Source of the DNA: Neolewinella maritima
GTDB taxonomy: Bacteria; Bacteroidota; Bacteroidia; Chitinophagales; Saprospiraceae
Length of the DNA stretch: 64,000 nucleotides
Assembly: GCF_923081025.1 (NCBI RefSeq)
Contig: NZ_CAKLPZ010000001.1
Location: 868,001 to 932,000 of the forward strand
Direction of reading: 5' to 3'
This document shows positions 27,291 to 36,360 of this stretch, piece by piece. A program made the translations under genes and the position numbers. The notes under the pieces are model-generated. The model searched no databases. It had not been told where the DNA came from and was given only the letters and a program-made list of their open reading frames with translations. Positions within the stretch are counted from its first letter, which is position 1. Each line of letters starts with the position of its first letter.

Positions 27291-28571
27291 ATGCAGCCCC
27301 TAGCCGAACGAATGCGCCCCACCTCCCTCGACACTTACGTCGGACAGCAGCACCTGGTGGGCCCCGGGGCCGTACTGCGACGGGCCATCGAAACGGGGCG
27401 ACTGCCCAGCTTCATCCTGTGGGGCCCGCCGGGCGTCGGGAAGACCACCCTGGCCCGTATCGTGGCCGGTCAGCTGGAGGTGCCCTTCTACATGCTCTCG
27501 GCGATCAACTCAGGAGTGAAGGACGTGCGCGAGACGATCGAAAAGGCGAAGCGGGGGAAGTTCTTTCAGTCCGCCTCCCCGATCCTGTTCATCGACGAGA
27601 TCCACCGCTTCAGTAAATCGCAGCAGGACAGCCTGCTCGGTGCCGTGGAGGCCGGTACCGTGACCCTGATCGGTGCTACGACCGAGAACCCCAGCTTCGA
27701 AGTCATCCCCGCGCTACTCAGCCGCGCCCAGGTCTACGTCCTCGAGCCCCTGGGGCGGGACGAGCTGACCGGCATGGTCGACCGGGCGCTGGCCGAAGAC
27801 GAATACCTCAGCAAGATGGAGGTCGTCGTGGAGGATTACGACAGCCTGCTCCGCTTCTCAGGGGGCGACGGGCGCCGGCTCTACAACGTCCTGGAGCTGG
27901 TGACCCACGAGGCGGCCGACGGACAGCCCGTCGTACTCGACACCGACTACATCACGGCCCGCGTACAGGAGAACCTGACACGCTACGACAAGACCGGCGA
28001 GCAGCACTTCGATATCGCTTCGGCCCTGATCAAGAGTATCCGGGGCAGTGATCCTAACGCCGCAGTGTACTGGCTAGCCCGCATGGTGGAGGGCGGGGAA
28101 GACCTAAAATTCATCGCCCGCCGGCTGGTGATTTCCGCCTCGGAAGACGTCGGACTAGCTAATCCCAATGCCCTGCTCATGGCTACCACCGCAGCCCAGG
28201 CTGCTCAGCTGGTTGGCTATCCCGAGGCACGGATCATTTTGAGTCAGGCTGCGATCTACCTCGCTACGAGCGCCAAGTCGAACAGTAGTTACAAGGCCAT
28301 CGGCGCGGCCCAGCAGGCGGTACGGCAGACCGGCACCCTTCCCGTTCCCCTGCACCTGCGCAACGCGCCCACTAAGTTGATGAAGCAGTTGGACTACGGG
28401 AAGAACTACCAGTACAGCCACGACAAACCTGGCAACTTCAGTCGCCAGGAGTACCTGCCGGAGGAGCTTTCGGGCACCGCCTTCTTCAAGCCGCAGACCA
28501 ATAACGCTACCGAGGTGAAGATCCGCGAGCGCATGCAGCAGCAGTGGGGCGAGAAGTACGGTAAGGACTAG
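27291..28571 (+). CDS. rarA: Replication-associated recombination protein A (AAA ATPase)
   Basis: A 426-residue clamp-loader-like AAA+ ATPase of the RarA/MgsA/WRNIP1 family, which acts at stalled replication forks. It begins [20 protein letters not shown], with Walker [10 protein letters not shown] at 45-53, Walker [17 protein letters not shown] near 100, sensor 1 [13 protein letters not shown], and the family C-terminal domain [19 protein letters not shown] with tetramerisation region after it. It overlaps the convergent hydrolase by four bases. Confidence 0.95.
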   Translation: MQPLAERMRPTSLDTYVGQQHLVGPGAVLRRAIETGRLPSFILWGPPGVGKTTLARIVAGQLEVPFYMLSAINSGVKDVRETIEKAKRGKFFQSASPILFIDEIHRFSKSQQDSLLGAVEAGTVTLIGATTENPSFEVIPALLSRAQVYVLEPLGRDELTGMVDRALAEDEYLSKMEVVVEDYDSLLRFSGGDGRRLYNVLELVTHEAADGQPVVLDTDYITARVQENLTRYDKTGEQHFDIASALIKSIRGSDPNAAVYWLARMVEGGEDLKFIARRLVISASEDVGLANPNALLMATTAAQAAQLVGYPEARIILSQAAIYLATSAKSNSSYKAIGAAQQAVRQTGTLPVPLHLRNAPTKLMKQLDYGKNYQYSHDKPGNFSRQEYLPEELSGTAFFKPQTNNATEVKIRERMQQQWGEKYGKD

Positions 28572-29443
28572 ACGCGGTCCAGCAAGTAGTGCAAGTAATG
28601 CTTGAGCAGCTTCGGGGCGGTGTAAAGCAGATCGTGCTGTTTGCCCTTGACCATATGGTGGACGACCGTGGGGGCACCGGTCAGCTTATCGCAGGCGTAG
28701 TAGGCGTTGCGGGGATAGATCAGCCAGTCGTCGGTGCCGTGGAGGATAACGGTAGGTGCGTCGATATTGTCCCACTCGCTGGCCATAGCTTCCAGCTCGG
28801 CCTGGTGGGCGAGCTTTTCGTGGTTGGCGGTATTGATGCCGCTGGGCAGGAGCCAGGAAAGTGACCAGTGGGAGGTCGGGTGAGTGATCCAGTAGGTGTA
28901 TTCCTCTTTCGGAGCCATGCTGGCGGACTGTAGGAGGAGTCCGTCGACCAATTGGGGAAAATCCATCGCCAGACGGGCGCTCACCGTACCGCCGTAGCTG
29001 CTGCCGTGCACTACCACCTTCTGACGGGGTTGCCGGCGCGAGCGAATAACAGCGGCGACATTTTCTGCTTGCTCCCGGACCGAGGTCATGGGGTTTCCCA
29101 GTCCGCTACCGCCGTAGCCGGGCCGGTCGATGGCTAGAATATTGGCCTCGGCGCGTAGGGCCGAGTCGCGCATCATGGTGATCCACCAGGCGCTCGACGA
29201 GGGGGCACCGTGGATGAATACGAGGAGGGGCTTGCTGCGGTCCTGCCCGATCTGCAGGAAGCGGAGTTTGCGGCTGCTGCCTTCCAGGTAGCCGATCTCG
29301 GCGTCCAGCTCCTCACTCTCGAGGATGGCGCTGAGCTGGCGGTCGTCCATCTGGATACGCACGTAGGGCTCCAGCCGGTAGACCGCATAGGCTACGAACA
29401 GGAACACGGCGAGCAGGGCCAGAAACCGCTTTTTCAAGAACAT
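28568..29443 (-). CDS. Membrane-anchored alpha/beta hydrolase
   Basis: A 291-residue alpha/beta hydrolase with one N-terminal hydrophobic helix (FLALLAVFLFVAYAVYRL) that likely anchors it in the inner membrane with the enzyme outside. Triad features are VFIHGAPSSSAWW, the nucleophile elbow HGSSYGG, acid in LHGTDDWLIYPRN and His in MVKGKQHDLLY. The substrate is unknown. It is read toward rarA and overlaps its end by four bases. Confidence 0.84.
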   Translation of the reverse strand: MFLKKRFLALLAVFLFVAYAVYRLEPYVRIQMDDRQLSAILESEELDAEIGYLEGSSRKLRFLQIGQDRSKPLLVFIHGAPSSSAWWITMMRDSALRAEANILAIDRPGYGGSGLGNPMTSVREQAENVAAVIRSRRQPRQKVVVHGSSYGGTVSARLAMDFPQLVDGLLLQSASMAPKEEYTYWITHPTSHWSLSWLLPSGINTANHEKLAHQAELEAMASEWDNIDAPTVILHGTDDWLIYPRNAYYACDKLTGAPTVVHHMVKGKQHDLLYTAPKLLKHYLHYLLDRV

Positions 29444-29487
29444 GGGGCGGGGAATATACTAGTAAGACGCCGCACGACCGGTAGCTG

Positions 29488-29518
29488 TTGTGCATTCTCC
29501 CGCTAGCGCGTAGTTTTG
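29488..29518 (+). promoter_or_regulatory. Promoter of tRNA-Arg (TTG ... TAGTTTTG)
   Basis: TTG at 29488-29490 and TAGTTTTG at 29511-29518 are separated by 20 bases, matching the Bacteroidota TTG/TAnnTTTG arrangement. Transcription would begin within a few bases of the mature tRNA 5' end at 29525. This is the clearest promoter in the window. Confidence 0.7.
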
Positions 29519-29524
29519 CGGCGC

Positions 29525-29598
29525 GCTCCGTTAGCTCAGTTGGATAGAGCAGGAATCTTCTAAATTTCAGGTCAAAGGTTCGAATCCTTTACGGGGCA
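29525..29598 (+). tRNA. tRNA-Arg (anticodon TCT)
   Basis: A full 74-base cloverleaf: acceptor GCTCCGT/ACGGGGC, D-arm GCTC/GAGC, anticodon stem GGAAT/ATTTC with loop CTTCTAA giving anticodon TCT, T-arm AAAGG-TTCGAAT-CCTTT, discriminator A. CCA is not encoded. It reads AGA codons. The acceptor stem has one G-T pair and the anticodon stem another, both allowed. Confidence 0.93.
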
Positions 29599-29609
29599 CT
29601 ACAGAACTA

Positions 29610-30344
29610 CTACCCCCAGCGGGATTCCAGTTCGTCTACCGCGGCGAAGAGCTCGCTGAAGTCGCGGATAGCGAAGTAGAGCATTTGCACCTTGTCGATC
29701 ACGAAGTCCTGCGCCATGATCTCATCGAGATCGAAGGGCTTGATGACTACGGCGTTGTCGGTATAGATATGCTTGGTCTCGGAGGTGCTGCTGCAGATGC
29801 CGGCCCCGTAGACCTTGAGCTCCTGCTCCTGCCGGATGACCCCGAACTCGATCGTAAACCAGTACAGGCGCTGTAGCTGGGTGATCTTTTGTTCGTCGCC
29901 GGCGTGCTTTACACCGATGGCGCCGAGCTTCTGGGCGAAGTCGGCGTAGTCCTTATTCAGGTACAGCGGGATGTGACCGAAGATATCGTGAAACATATCG
30001 GGCTCCTCCAGGTAGTCGAGCTGCTTCTCGCTGCGCAGCCAGGTGCTGGAGCAGAAGCGGCGGTTGGCCAATAACTGGAAGAATTCGTCTACGGGCAGGA
30101 ATCCCTTTACCACCTCGATGGACCAACCATGGGCATTGCGCAGCGCCCGACTAAGGTCACTGAAGCGGGGCGGGTGCTCGGGCGAAAGAATGGGGTAGAG
30201 CTCCTTCAGGCAGTCCAGGTACTCCTGGGCGGCAACGGGCTTGAGGGCCTCGCGCTGCCGCTCGGAGAGCAGGCGCCAGATGCGGTAATCGGCGGGGGTA
30301 TAGGCAGCGTAATCCTGCGTCAGGGGGGTGATTGTGGTGGGCAT
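29610..30344 (-). CDS. phhA: Phenylalanine 4-monooxygenase
   Basis: This enzyme hydroxylates phenylalanine to tyrosine using iron, oxygen and a tetrahydropterin. ATG at 30344 is chosen (244 residues); an in-frame ATG 66 bases upstream adds residues without family likeness. Iron ligands are His119 and His124 in FHDIFGHIPLYL and Glu166 in YWFTIEFGVI. FLPVDEFFQLLANRRFCSSTWLR is cut here to its core EFFQLLANRRF, which lies before the iron site. Only the catalytic domain is present, as in bacterial forms. No pterin carbinolamine dehydratase is adjacent. Confidence 0.93.
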   Translation of the reverse strand: MPTTITPLTQDYAAYTPADYRIWRLLSERQREALKPVAAQEYLDCLKELYPILSPEHPPRFSDLSRALRNAHGWSIEVVKGFLPVDEFFQLLANRRFCSSTWLRSEKQLDYLEEPDMFHDIFGHIPLYLNKDYADFAQKLGAIGVKHAGDEQKITQLQRLYWFTIEFGVIRQEQELKVYGAGICSSTSETKHIYTDNAVVIKPFDLDEIMAQDFVIDKVQMLYFAIRDFSELFAAVDELESRWG

Positions 30345-30420
30345 GAGCGACGTAATTAAATAGGGCAACGGTTGTTGTAGCAACTGTAAGGTATGGGAAA
30401 AGTTTGTCACCCGTACAAAA

Positions 30421-31608
30421 CTACCCCAGGGCGCCCTGCGTCACCCGACCGGGCGCGCCGCGAAAGCCTACTACCAGTCGGTAGCCCGGACCGATATTGC
30501 CCACCAGCGGACCGAACATCGTATCCATCAATTGCTGGGCCTGCGTCTTGGCCCGGTCCATCACGTCGCTCTCCAGGGCATCCTCGCGGAAGCTCTCCCG
30601 CAGGGCGTTCACCCCCTCGTCGATATTGACTCCCTTGACCTCGCGCAGCCAGCCGATATCGAGCTTTTCCACTTTCGGGAGTACCTCGTGGCTCAGGATC
30701 TCGGGTTCGGGTAGGGTGATGTTGATGGTCTTGTTCTGCTCGTCCAGCTGCAGGTCGAAGTACTCGTTCAGCCGGAAGCCTACCTTAAGGATACTCAGGG
30801 CGGTGATCTCTACGTCGGTCTCCGAGACGTTCATGCCCCAGACGGTGGTCTGCAGGTTTTTGCTGATGCCCTTCTTATCCCTGATCTCGATGGTGGCCAA
30901 CTCCCCGATGACGGTCTCCACCTTTTCCTGGAACAGGCCCTTGCTGCGGCTGAAGTCCTCGATGGCCGCCCGTTCCCGCATGCGGGCCACCAGCGGGCGC
31001 AGGGCCTCGCCCATGGCGATGGAGCAGGGGTTCTGTACGTCGGCACCCTTGGCCAGGATGTTGCCGTTGCGGGTACGGATCACGGCGGCCAGCACCTTGT
31101 TGAGCATGAAGCAGGTGTAGTTGCTGGCGACCTCTTCGAAGATCTCGGTCACCTTTTGTCCGCCCTCATCGTACCAGGTTTCGTACACCGCCGCACTGGT
31201 ATCGCGCAGACGCATAAAATCCTGGTAATACAGCTCAGTCAACTGCGGGTGCTGAAGGTCATACTCCTGCAGGACGGCCCGCTGCAGACTGTCATTGAGT
31301 CCCATCCGGTTGCCCACGTGCCCCAGGATATCGGTATTGATATCGTGCACCAGCTCATCGAACTCGCGGCGGTAGCGTCGGGGGTTCTGCAGGATGGCCA
31401 AGGCCGTTTCGGGATCGATGTTGTAGCTGAAGTCGGCCGGACGGTACTGCAGCTCGTACTCCGCCGGACCGGCCAGAAAGCTCCCCGGCGTATTGCGCAG
31501 GGCGCGGTAGCCGAGCACCCCCAGGATACCGAGGATCGCTACGACGATGAGGATCTGGGCGGTACCGATGCCTTGTTTGAATGGGGGTGGGGGGGATTGT
31601 TGGGCCAT
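30421..31608 (-). CDS. DUF4230 membrane-anchored protein
   Basis: A 395-residue protein with one N-terminal membrane helix (ILIVVAILGILGVLGYRAL) and a DUF4230-like C-terminal region: FSRSKGLFQEKVETVIGELA, WGMNVSETDVEI, DEQNKTINITLPEPEILS, LREVKGVNIDEG. The middle part is acidic and helical and not recognised. DUF4230 has no known role. It follows folP in the same direction but a 177-base gap with a large inverted repeat separates them. Confidence 0.72.
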   Translation of the reverse strand: MAQQSPPPPFKQGIGTAQILIVVAILGILGVLGYRALRNTPGSFLAGPAEYELQYRPADFSYNIDPETALAILQNPRRYRREFDELVHDINTDILGHVGNRMGLNDSLQRAVLQEYDLQHPQLTELYYQDFMRLRDTSAAVYETWYDEGGQKVTEIFEEVASNYTCFMLNKVLAAVIRTRNGNILAKGADVQNPCSIAMGEALRPLVARMRERAAIEDFSRSKGLFQEKVETVIGELATIEIRDKKGISKNLQTTVWGMNVSETDVEITALSILKVGFRLNEYFDLQLDEQNKTINITLPEPEILSHEVLPKVEKLDIGWLREVKGVNIDEGVNALRESFREDALESDVMDRAKTQAQQLMDTMFGPLVGNIGPGYRLVVGFRGAPGRVTQGALG

Positions 31609-31651
31609 GGGCTTCTGGAAAACGGGTGTGCGGGTGGCTTTGTTTTCGGTA

Positions 31652-31791
31652 GGTTAAACACGGATTACCCGGATTGACTGCACGGATTTCACTACGCAAC
31701 TGCCACAGGCACTAGCACGCCAATCGCCGGTACTCCCCACGTATAATCTGTGTTAAATCTGCGACATAATCTGCGTAATCCGTGTTTAACC
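31652..31791. repeat. Large imperfect inverted repeat (AACACGGATTAC family)
   Basis: A 24-base arm at 31652-31675 (GGTTAAACACGGATTAC then CCGGATT) and its reverse complement at 31768-31791 match at 22 of 24 positions. Related units lie between them (CACGGATTTCAC near 31681, ATAATCTGTGTTAAATCTGC near 31743). The right arm overlaps the 3' end of folP and supplies its TAA stop. It looks like a palindromic dispersed repeat; transcribed, it could fold into a long hairpin and act as a terminator. Confidence 0.75.
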
Positions 31792-32652
31792 CTCCCCCAC
31801 CAAACGAGCCTCCTCCAGCAAGCTCCACAGCTTTACCACCTCCACGCCTTCCTTTACGTCGTGTACGCGCAGGATCGAAGCCCCCTGTTGCAGGGCGTAC
31901 AGATGTAGCGCGGCCGTGGCGGGCAGACTCTCGGCCGGGGTAGTCTTCAGGGGTTTGTATACCATACCCTTGCGACTGATACCGGCCAGGACGGGCACGC
32001 CCAGGTGGCGAAAGGCGTGCAGGTTCTTCAGCAGCGTATAGTTCTGCGCCTGGTTCTTGCCGAAGCCGAAGCCAGGATCTACAATGATATCTAAAACACC
32101 GAGCTGGCGGATGGCGATGAGCTGTTCGGCCAGGAAGTCCCAGACGTGGGTGACCACCTTGTCGCCGTAGTCCTGGGTATGCTGCTGCATGGTGGCCGGG
32201 GTGGCGGCGGGCATGTGCATGAGGACGTAGGGGACGCGCAGCTCGGCTACGGCGGCAAGCAATTCATCGTCGAAGCGGCCGGCGCTGACGTCGTTGATCA
32301 TACCGGCTCCGGCGGCTACGGCGGCCCGGGCGGTAGCGGCGTAGACCGTATCGCAGCTGATGACCACTTTCGGTGCCACGGCCCGCACCGCTTCGATGAC
32401 GGGCAGGATGCGTGATTGCTCCTCCTCGGAAGTGATCAGTTCGGCACCCGGGCGGGTCGACATACCGCCTACGTCCAGGATCTTGGCCCCCGCTTCGACC
32501 ATTGCACCGGCGGCCGCGCCCACCTGATCGGCTTGTACCCGGCTGCCGGCGAAGAAGCTGTCTGGCGTAGCGTTGAGAATGCCCATCACCAGGGGGCGTT
32601 CGGCGCGCAGGAAGTAGCCATTGCAGTTGAGGGAAAAGGGTTCGAAGGGCAC
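31786..32652 (-). CDS. folP: Dihydropteroate synthase
   Basis: FolP joins dihydropterin pyrophosphate and p-aminobenzoate in folate synthesis. The start chosen is GTG at 32652 (288 residues, VPFEPFSLNCNGYFLRAERP), since a longer open frame runs into the divergent gene. Family motifs are VMGILNATPDSFFAGSRV, AKILDVGGMSTRPGAE, SCDTVYAATARAAV, MINDVSAG, YVLMHMP, DIIVDPGFGFGKNQAQNY and GISRKGM. The last codon and stop lie within a repeat arm. Only about 33 bases separate its start from the divergent gene. Confidence 0.93.
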   Translation of the reverse strand: MPFEPFSLNCNGYFLRAERPLVMGILNATPDSFFAGSRVQADQVGAAAGAMVEAGAKILDVGGMSTRPGAELITSEEEQSRILPVIEAVRAVAPKVVISCDTVYAATARAAVAAGAGMINDVSAGRFDDELLAAVAELRVPYVLMHMPAATPATMQQHTQDYGDKVVTHVWDFLAEQLIAIRQLGVLDIIVDPGFGFGKNQAQNYTLLKNLHAFRHLGVPVLAGISRKGMVYKPLKTTPAESLPATAALHLYALQQGASILRVHDVKEGVEVVKLWSLLEEARLVGEG

Positions 32653-32685
32653 GTGGGGGGAAAGTTGTGTGCGAATTACCGCATT

Positions 32686-34179
32686 ATGTGCGACTTTTAC
32701 CGCCCGATGCCGTACACCGAACAGCAGATCCGCGGCCTGGCCATCAATTTTTTGCGCTTCCACTATAAGCTGCGGCCCCGCTACCTGGGCAGCGACGGCA
32801 CGCGCATCACCGACCGCCCCCACTACTACCAGGGCGTACTCATCGATGCCCGCCTGGCCTACCAGCGGCCCGACCGCAGCTACTTCACCGCCACGGTGGA
32901 GGCCACCAGTCTGGACCGGCAGCACGAGATCCTCTACCAGACCAACTACTGGCGCATCGGCGTCCACGCGCTGGTCTGGACGCTCGTAACCGCCGCCCTC
33001 ATCACCTGGCTGGGCAGCTGGGTGCCGGAGTGGAACCTGTTTCGCCTGTTTGGTCTGCCCACTGCCTACCTAGTGCTCGCCAGTCTACTGGTAGCGCTCT
33101 TTCTGGCGATCAGTACGGGACTGAGCCGGCTCAAACGCTACCGCTACATCTACGCCGTGGACCAGTTCAAGCGCTTTTACGCCGATGCGCAGTGGGTGGC
33201 CTACGACACGGCCATCTTCGCGGCCGATAGCTGGCGCACGCGGCGGCGCTACCGGGAGCTGGAACGGCAGTGTGTCAAGTACGGCTTCGGGCTGCTGGCC
33301 GTGGAGGCAGACAAGGTGGTGCGCAACGTGATGAGTCCCAGTCAGGTAGACCAGTTTGCCGGCAGTCGCATCAAGCTACCGCGGTGGCTGGCGCGGGCGG
33401 AGGTCGTGACAACGCCCCCTCCTACACAGACCGCCCTCCAACCGGTACGCAGGGCGCGGCCGCAGGTGCTGCGTAAATTGGGAAGGCGGGCGGTGCTGCT
33501 GCGGGCGCGCGGGCGGCGGGCGTACCGGAGCCTGTTCCCCTCCGGCATGCGGCGGCGGCCGGGCTACTATACTCTCGGCGCCTGGGTGCTCGTGCTGGGG
33601 GTGCCTGCGCTCGTTGGGCTGGGCTGGGGAGTCTACCGACAGGCAGCCTACTCACCCGTAGCAGAGGAAGGGGGTAGGGGAGCGGGGCCCGATCTGGCGA
33701 TGCTGGAGACCGGCCGCACGCCCGCCCCGCCGCTCGAGATCGAGGAGGGGGAGTACCGGCGGCGGGACGACAGCTTCACGCTTACGGAACTATCGATAAA
33801 CGTACCGGAGGGGGGACTTATCGCGGAGGCGGACATCGCCGATACGGATTCGCTACGGCGCTACCGCCTGGATGCGGACGGGGTGGCTACGGTGGATTAT
33901 GCCTGTCTGCCGCTCTACACCCTGGGCGAGCCGGTCTTCATTTTGCTCTTCGGGCGGTATGCGAGTTTCGGTGCGGCGCGGGAATGGGCGCTGGAGCTCA
34001 ACCGCCTGTACCAATCGCCGGTTACGGTAGCGGCGGGCGACTGCGTAGAGGCCCCGGGCACTACGGACTACCTGCTGTACATCGATGGTCCTACGCGGGA
34101 GGAAGGGGCGGCCAACCTGATGGCGCGTCAGTTTCAGCGGCGGAGCGGACTGGAAGTGGAGATCGTGGAGATCCGCTGA
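32686..34179 (+). CDS. Unknown membrane protein
   Basis: No family was recognised. ATG at 32686 gives 497 residues (MCDFYRPMPYTEQQ); ATG at 32707 is also possible, and the longer frame from 32416 overlaps folP and is rejected. Visible parts are a soluble N-terminal region, two membrane helices near 93-110 and 120-142, a basic cytoplasmic stretch, a third helix near 290-312 (LGAWVLVLGVPALVGLGWGVY shortened: AWVLVLGVPALVGLGW), and an acidic extracellular C-terminal domain. The last 80 residues (FILLFGRYASFGAAREWALE) recall SPOR-type repeats in layout, but this is only a guess. Confidence 0.65.
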   Translation: MCDFYRPMPYTEQQIRGLAINFLRFHYKLRPRYLGSDGTRITDRPHYYQGVLIDARLAYQRPDRSYFTATVEATSLDRQHEILYQTNYWRIGVHALVWTLVTAALITWLGSWVPEWNLFRLFGLPTAYLVLASLLVALFLAISTGLSRLKRYRYIYAVDQFKRFYADAQWVAYDTAIFAADSWRTRRRYRELERQCVKYGFGLLAVEADKVVRNVMSPSQVDQFAGSRIKLPRWLARAEVVTTPPPTQTALQPVRRARPQVLRKLGRRAVLLRARGRRAYRSLFPSGMRRRPGYYTLGAWVLVLGVPALVGLGWGVYRQAAYSPVAEEGGRGAGPDLAMLETGRTPAPPLEIEEGEYRRRDDSFTLTELSINVPEGGLIAEADIADTDSLRRYRLDADGVATVDYACLPLYTLGEPVFILLFGRYASFGAAREWALELNRLYQSPVTVAAGDCVEAPGTTDYLLYIDGPTREEGAANLMARQFQRRSGLEVEIVEIR

Positions 34180-34187
34180 AGGGATCA

Positions 34188-34205
34188 AACGCGGATTCAC
34201 GCAGA
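34188..34205. repeat. Short relative of the AACACGGATTAC repeat
   Basis: AACGCGGATTCACGCAGA is close to the arms at 31652 and 31768. It lies between the unknown membrane protein and the cystathionine synthase-type gene. Confidence 0.4.
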
Positions 34206-34248
34206 ATAAACTAGATCGGCCGGAAACACGCCGTGGTAGATAAATACA

Positions 34249-35610
34249 ATGGAAGTAAAGAATAACATCCTCGAGACCATCGGCAACACCCCACTGGTCG
34301 AACTACATAAGGTGGTCAAGGGCATGCCCTGTCGGGTACTGATGAAGGTGGAGACCTTCAATCCCGGTCACTCCATCAAGGACCGCATGGCCCTCAAGAT
34401 GGTCGACGACGCCGAGGCCGACGGGCGCCTCAGGCCCGGTGGCACCATCATCGAGTGTACCTCCGGCAACACCGGTATGGGCCTGGCCCTGGCAGCCTGC
34501 GTGCGCGGCTACCGCTGCATCTTCACGACCAGCGACAAGCAGAGCAAGGAGAAGCTGGACATCCTGCGCGCCATGGGTGCCGAGGTCATCGTATGTCCTA
34601 CCAACGTGAGTGCCGAAGATCCGCGGAGCTACTACTCCGTGGCCGAGCGGCTCAGCAAGGAGATCCCGAACAGCTTCTGGTTCAACCAATACGACAACCT
34701 GAGCAACCGCAAGGCGCACTACGAGAGCACCGGTCCGGAGATCTGGCGACAGACGGACGGGCAGGTCACCCACATCGTGGTCGGCGTAGGCACCGGCGGC
34801 ACTATCAGCGGCACGGGCAAGTACCTCAAGGAGCAGAACCCGGCCGTACAGGCCTGGGGCATCGATACCTACGGCTCCGTATTCAAGAAGTACAAGGAAA
34901 CCGGCGAGTTTGACGAAAAGGAGATCTACCCCTACATCACCGAAGGTATCGGTGAGGATATCCTGCCGAAAAATGTAGACTTTGACGTCATCGACCACTT
35001 CGAGAAAGTGACCGACAAGGACGGGGCCGTCATGGCCCGCCGCCTGGCCCGCGAGGAAGGCCTGCTGCTCGGCTACTCGGCGGGCAGTGCCGTTGCGGGA
35101 CTGCTCCAACTCAAGGATAAGCTCAAGTCGGACGACCTGGTCGTCGTAGTAATCCACGACCACGGCAGCCGCTACATCGGCAAGGTCTATAACGACGACT
35201 GGATGCGCGAGCGCGGCTTCCTGGATGCCGAGCTCAAGGTGCGCGACCTGATCAGCGCCAAGAAGCAGGAGGAGGCCTTCGCGGGCATCAATCGCGACGA
35301 CAGTGTCCGCCAGGCGCTCAAGCTGATGAAGGAGCACGACTTCAGTCAGATGCCCGTGCTCAACGGCGAGGAGGTCGTCGGCTCCATCACCGAGACCGAC
35401 GTACTTAACTACCTCCTCGAAAACCCTATGGAGCACGCCGAGCAGCCCGTGCGCAAGATCATGCGCCAGCCCTTCCCGGAGGTGAGCTCCGACCTGACGC
35501 TCAGCGAGCTCGGCCGGCACATCACCAAGGAGAACCCTGCCGTAGTGGCTACCGACCGCAGCGGCCGCAAGCACCTGATCGCGCAGTACGATATTCTGCA
35601 GGCGATCTAG
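34249..35610 (+). CDS. Cystathionine beta-synthase-type PLP enzyme with CBS pair
   Basis: A 453-residue protein: a fold-type II PLP domain (about 1-320) followed by two CBS motifs (about 335-453). The PLP lysine is Lys44 in HSIKDRMALK; GNTPLVELHK, ECTSGNTGMGLALA and GVGTGGTISGTGKYLK bind substrate and PLP phosphate. The CBS part reads DLISAKKQEEAF, FSQMPVLNGEEVVGSITETD and so on, and in relatives binds adenosyl ligands for regulation. It makes cystathionine from homocysteine and serine, or cysteine from O-acetylserine; the CBS pair favours the former. No heme domain is seen. Confidence 0.93.
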   Translation: MEVKNNILETIGNTPLVELHKVVKGMPCRVLMKVETFNPGHSIKDRMALKMVDDAEADGRLRPGGTIIECTSGNTGMGLALAACVRGYRCIFTTSDKQSKEKLDILRAMGAEVIVCPTNVSAEDPRSYYSVAERLSKEIPNSFWFNQYDNLSNRKAHYESTGPEIWRQTDGQVTHIVVGVGTGGTISGTGKYLKEQNPAVQAWGIDTYGSVFKKYKETGEFDEKEIYPYITEGIGEDILPKNVDFDVIDHFEKVTDKDGAVMARRLAREEGLLLGYSAGSAVAGLLQLKDKLKSDDLVVVVIHDHGSRYIGKVYNDDWMRERGFLDAELKVRDLISAKKQEEAFAGINRDDSVRQALKLMKEHDFSQMPVLNGEEVVGSITETDVLNYLLENPMEHAEQPVRKIMRQPFPEVSSDLTLSELGRHITKENPAVVATDRSGRKHLIAQYDILQAI

Positions 35611-35645
35611 GCGGATACGCTCGTTAAGGATAGGGCCGCCTAGCG

Positions 35646-35653
35646 TACCTTAG
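35646..35653 (+). promoter_or_regulatory. -7-like box TACCTTAG
   Basis: TACCTTAG matches TAnnTTnG and ends 17 bases before the ATG at 35671. No good -33 box is seen, so it is only a candidate. Confidence 0.25.
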
Positions 35654-35670
35654 GCTACACCGCCGGATGT

Positions 35671-36360
35671 ATGCCCGATCATACCACCTTCCTTCCCCTG
35701 CCCGCACTGAACGTGAGCTTCGCACTGCTCACGCTACTCGCCCTATACGGCTTCTACCGGGCCGTAGGGCGCGACCGGCAGCTGCTCGGTATGCTGCTGC
35801 TGTGGCTACTGCTGGTGAGCGGCATCGCTAGTACGGGCTTCTTCCTCGACACGCGCGGGCTTCCTCCCCGGCTGGCCTTCGTACTGCTTCCGATGGTGGT
35901 GGTCGGCCTACTGCTGGGCTTCAGTCGACTGGGGGCAAGGTTGCGCGCACGATCTTCGCTGGAGGCCCTGCACTACCTGCAGGGGGTGCGGGTATTGGTC
36001 GAAGTAGTGTTTCTACACGGCCTGTACACTGCGGGCTACGTGGCGCGCGCCATGACCTACGCAGGCTATAACTTCGATCTCCTCCCCGGCCTGCTGGGAC
36101 CGCTAGTAGGCTATGCGGTATTCAAGCGCCAGTGGCTCGGTGCGCGGTGGGCGATCGGGTATAATGTACTCGGTATTGCGGTGCTGCTTTCGGTGGTGAT
36201 CATTGCGGTTTTCTCAGCTGAGACGGGCTACCAACGGTTTGGTCTCGGGCAACCTACTGTAGCGATATTCTACTTGCCCTTCGTCTGGCTGCCGGCCGTC
36301 GTCGTGCCCCTGATGCTGTGGGCACATTTTATCAGTCTGGGTAAGTTGATGCGCAGATGA
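35671..36360 (+). CDS. Multi-pass membrane protein of unknown function
   Basis: A 229-residue, strongly hydrophobic protein with about seven helices (for example NVSFALLTLLALYGFY, QLLGMLLLWLLLVSGI, FVLLPMVVVGLLLGF, GYNVLGIAVLLSVVIIAVF). No family was recognised and no catalytic motif stands out. It is translationally coupled to the next gene by ATGA at 36357-36360. Confidence 0.75.
   Translation: MPDHTTFLPLPALNVSFALLTLLALYGFYRAVGRDRQLLGMLLLWLLLVSGIASTGFFLDTRGLPPRLAFVLLPMVVVGLLLGFSRLGARLRARSSLEALHYLQGVRVLVEVVFLHGLYTAGYVARAMTYAGYNFDLLPGLLGPLVGYAVFKRQWLGARWAIGYNVLGIAVLLSVVIIAVFSAETGYQRFGLGQPTVAIFYLPFVWLPAVVVPLMLWAHFISLGKLMRR

Noticed and set aside
32416-32685. N-terminal extension of the unknown membrane protein
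   Set aside because: It is antisense to conserved folP motifs.
34303-35574. Long minus-strand frame of 423 codons opposite the cystathionine synthase-type gene
   Set aside because: Antisense shadow of a clear PLP enzyme; Val/Leu/Gly-rich with no motif.
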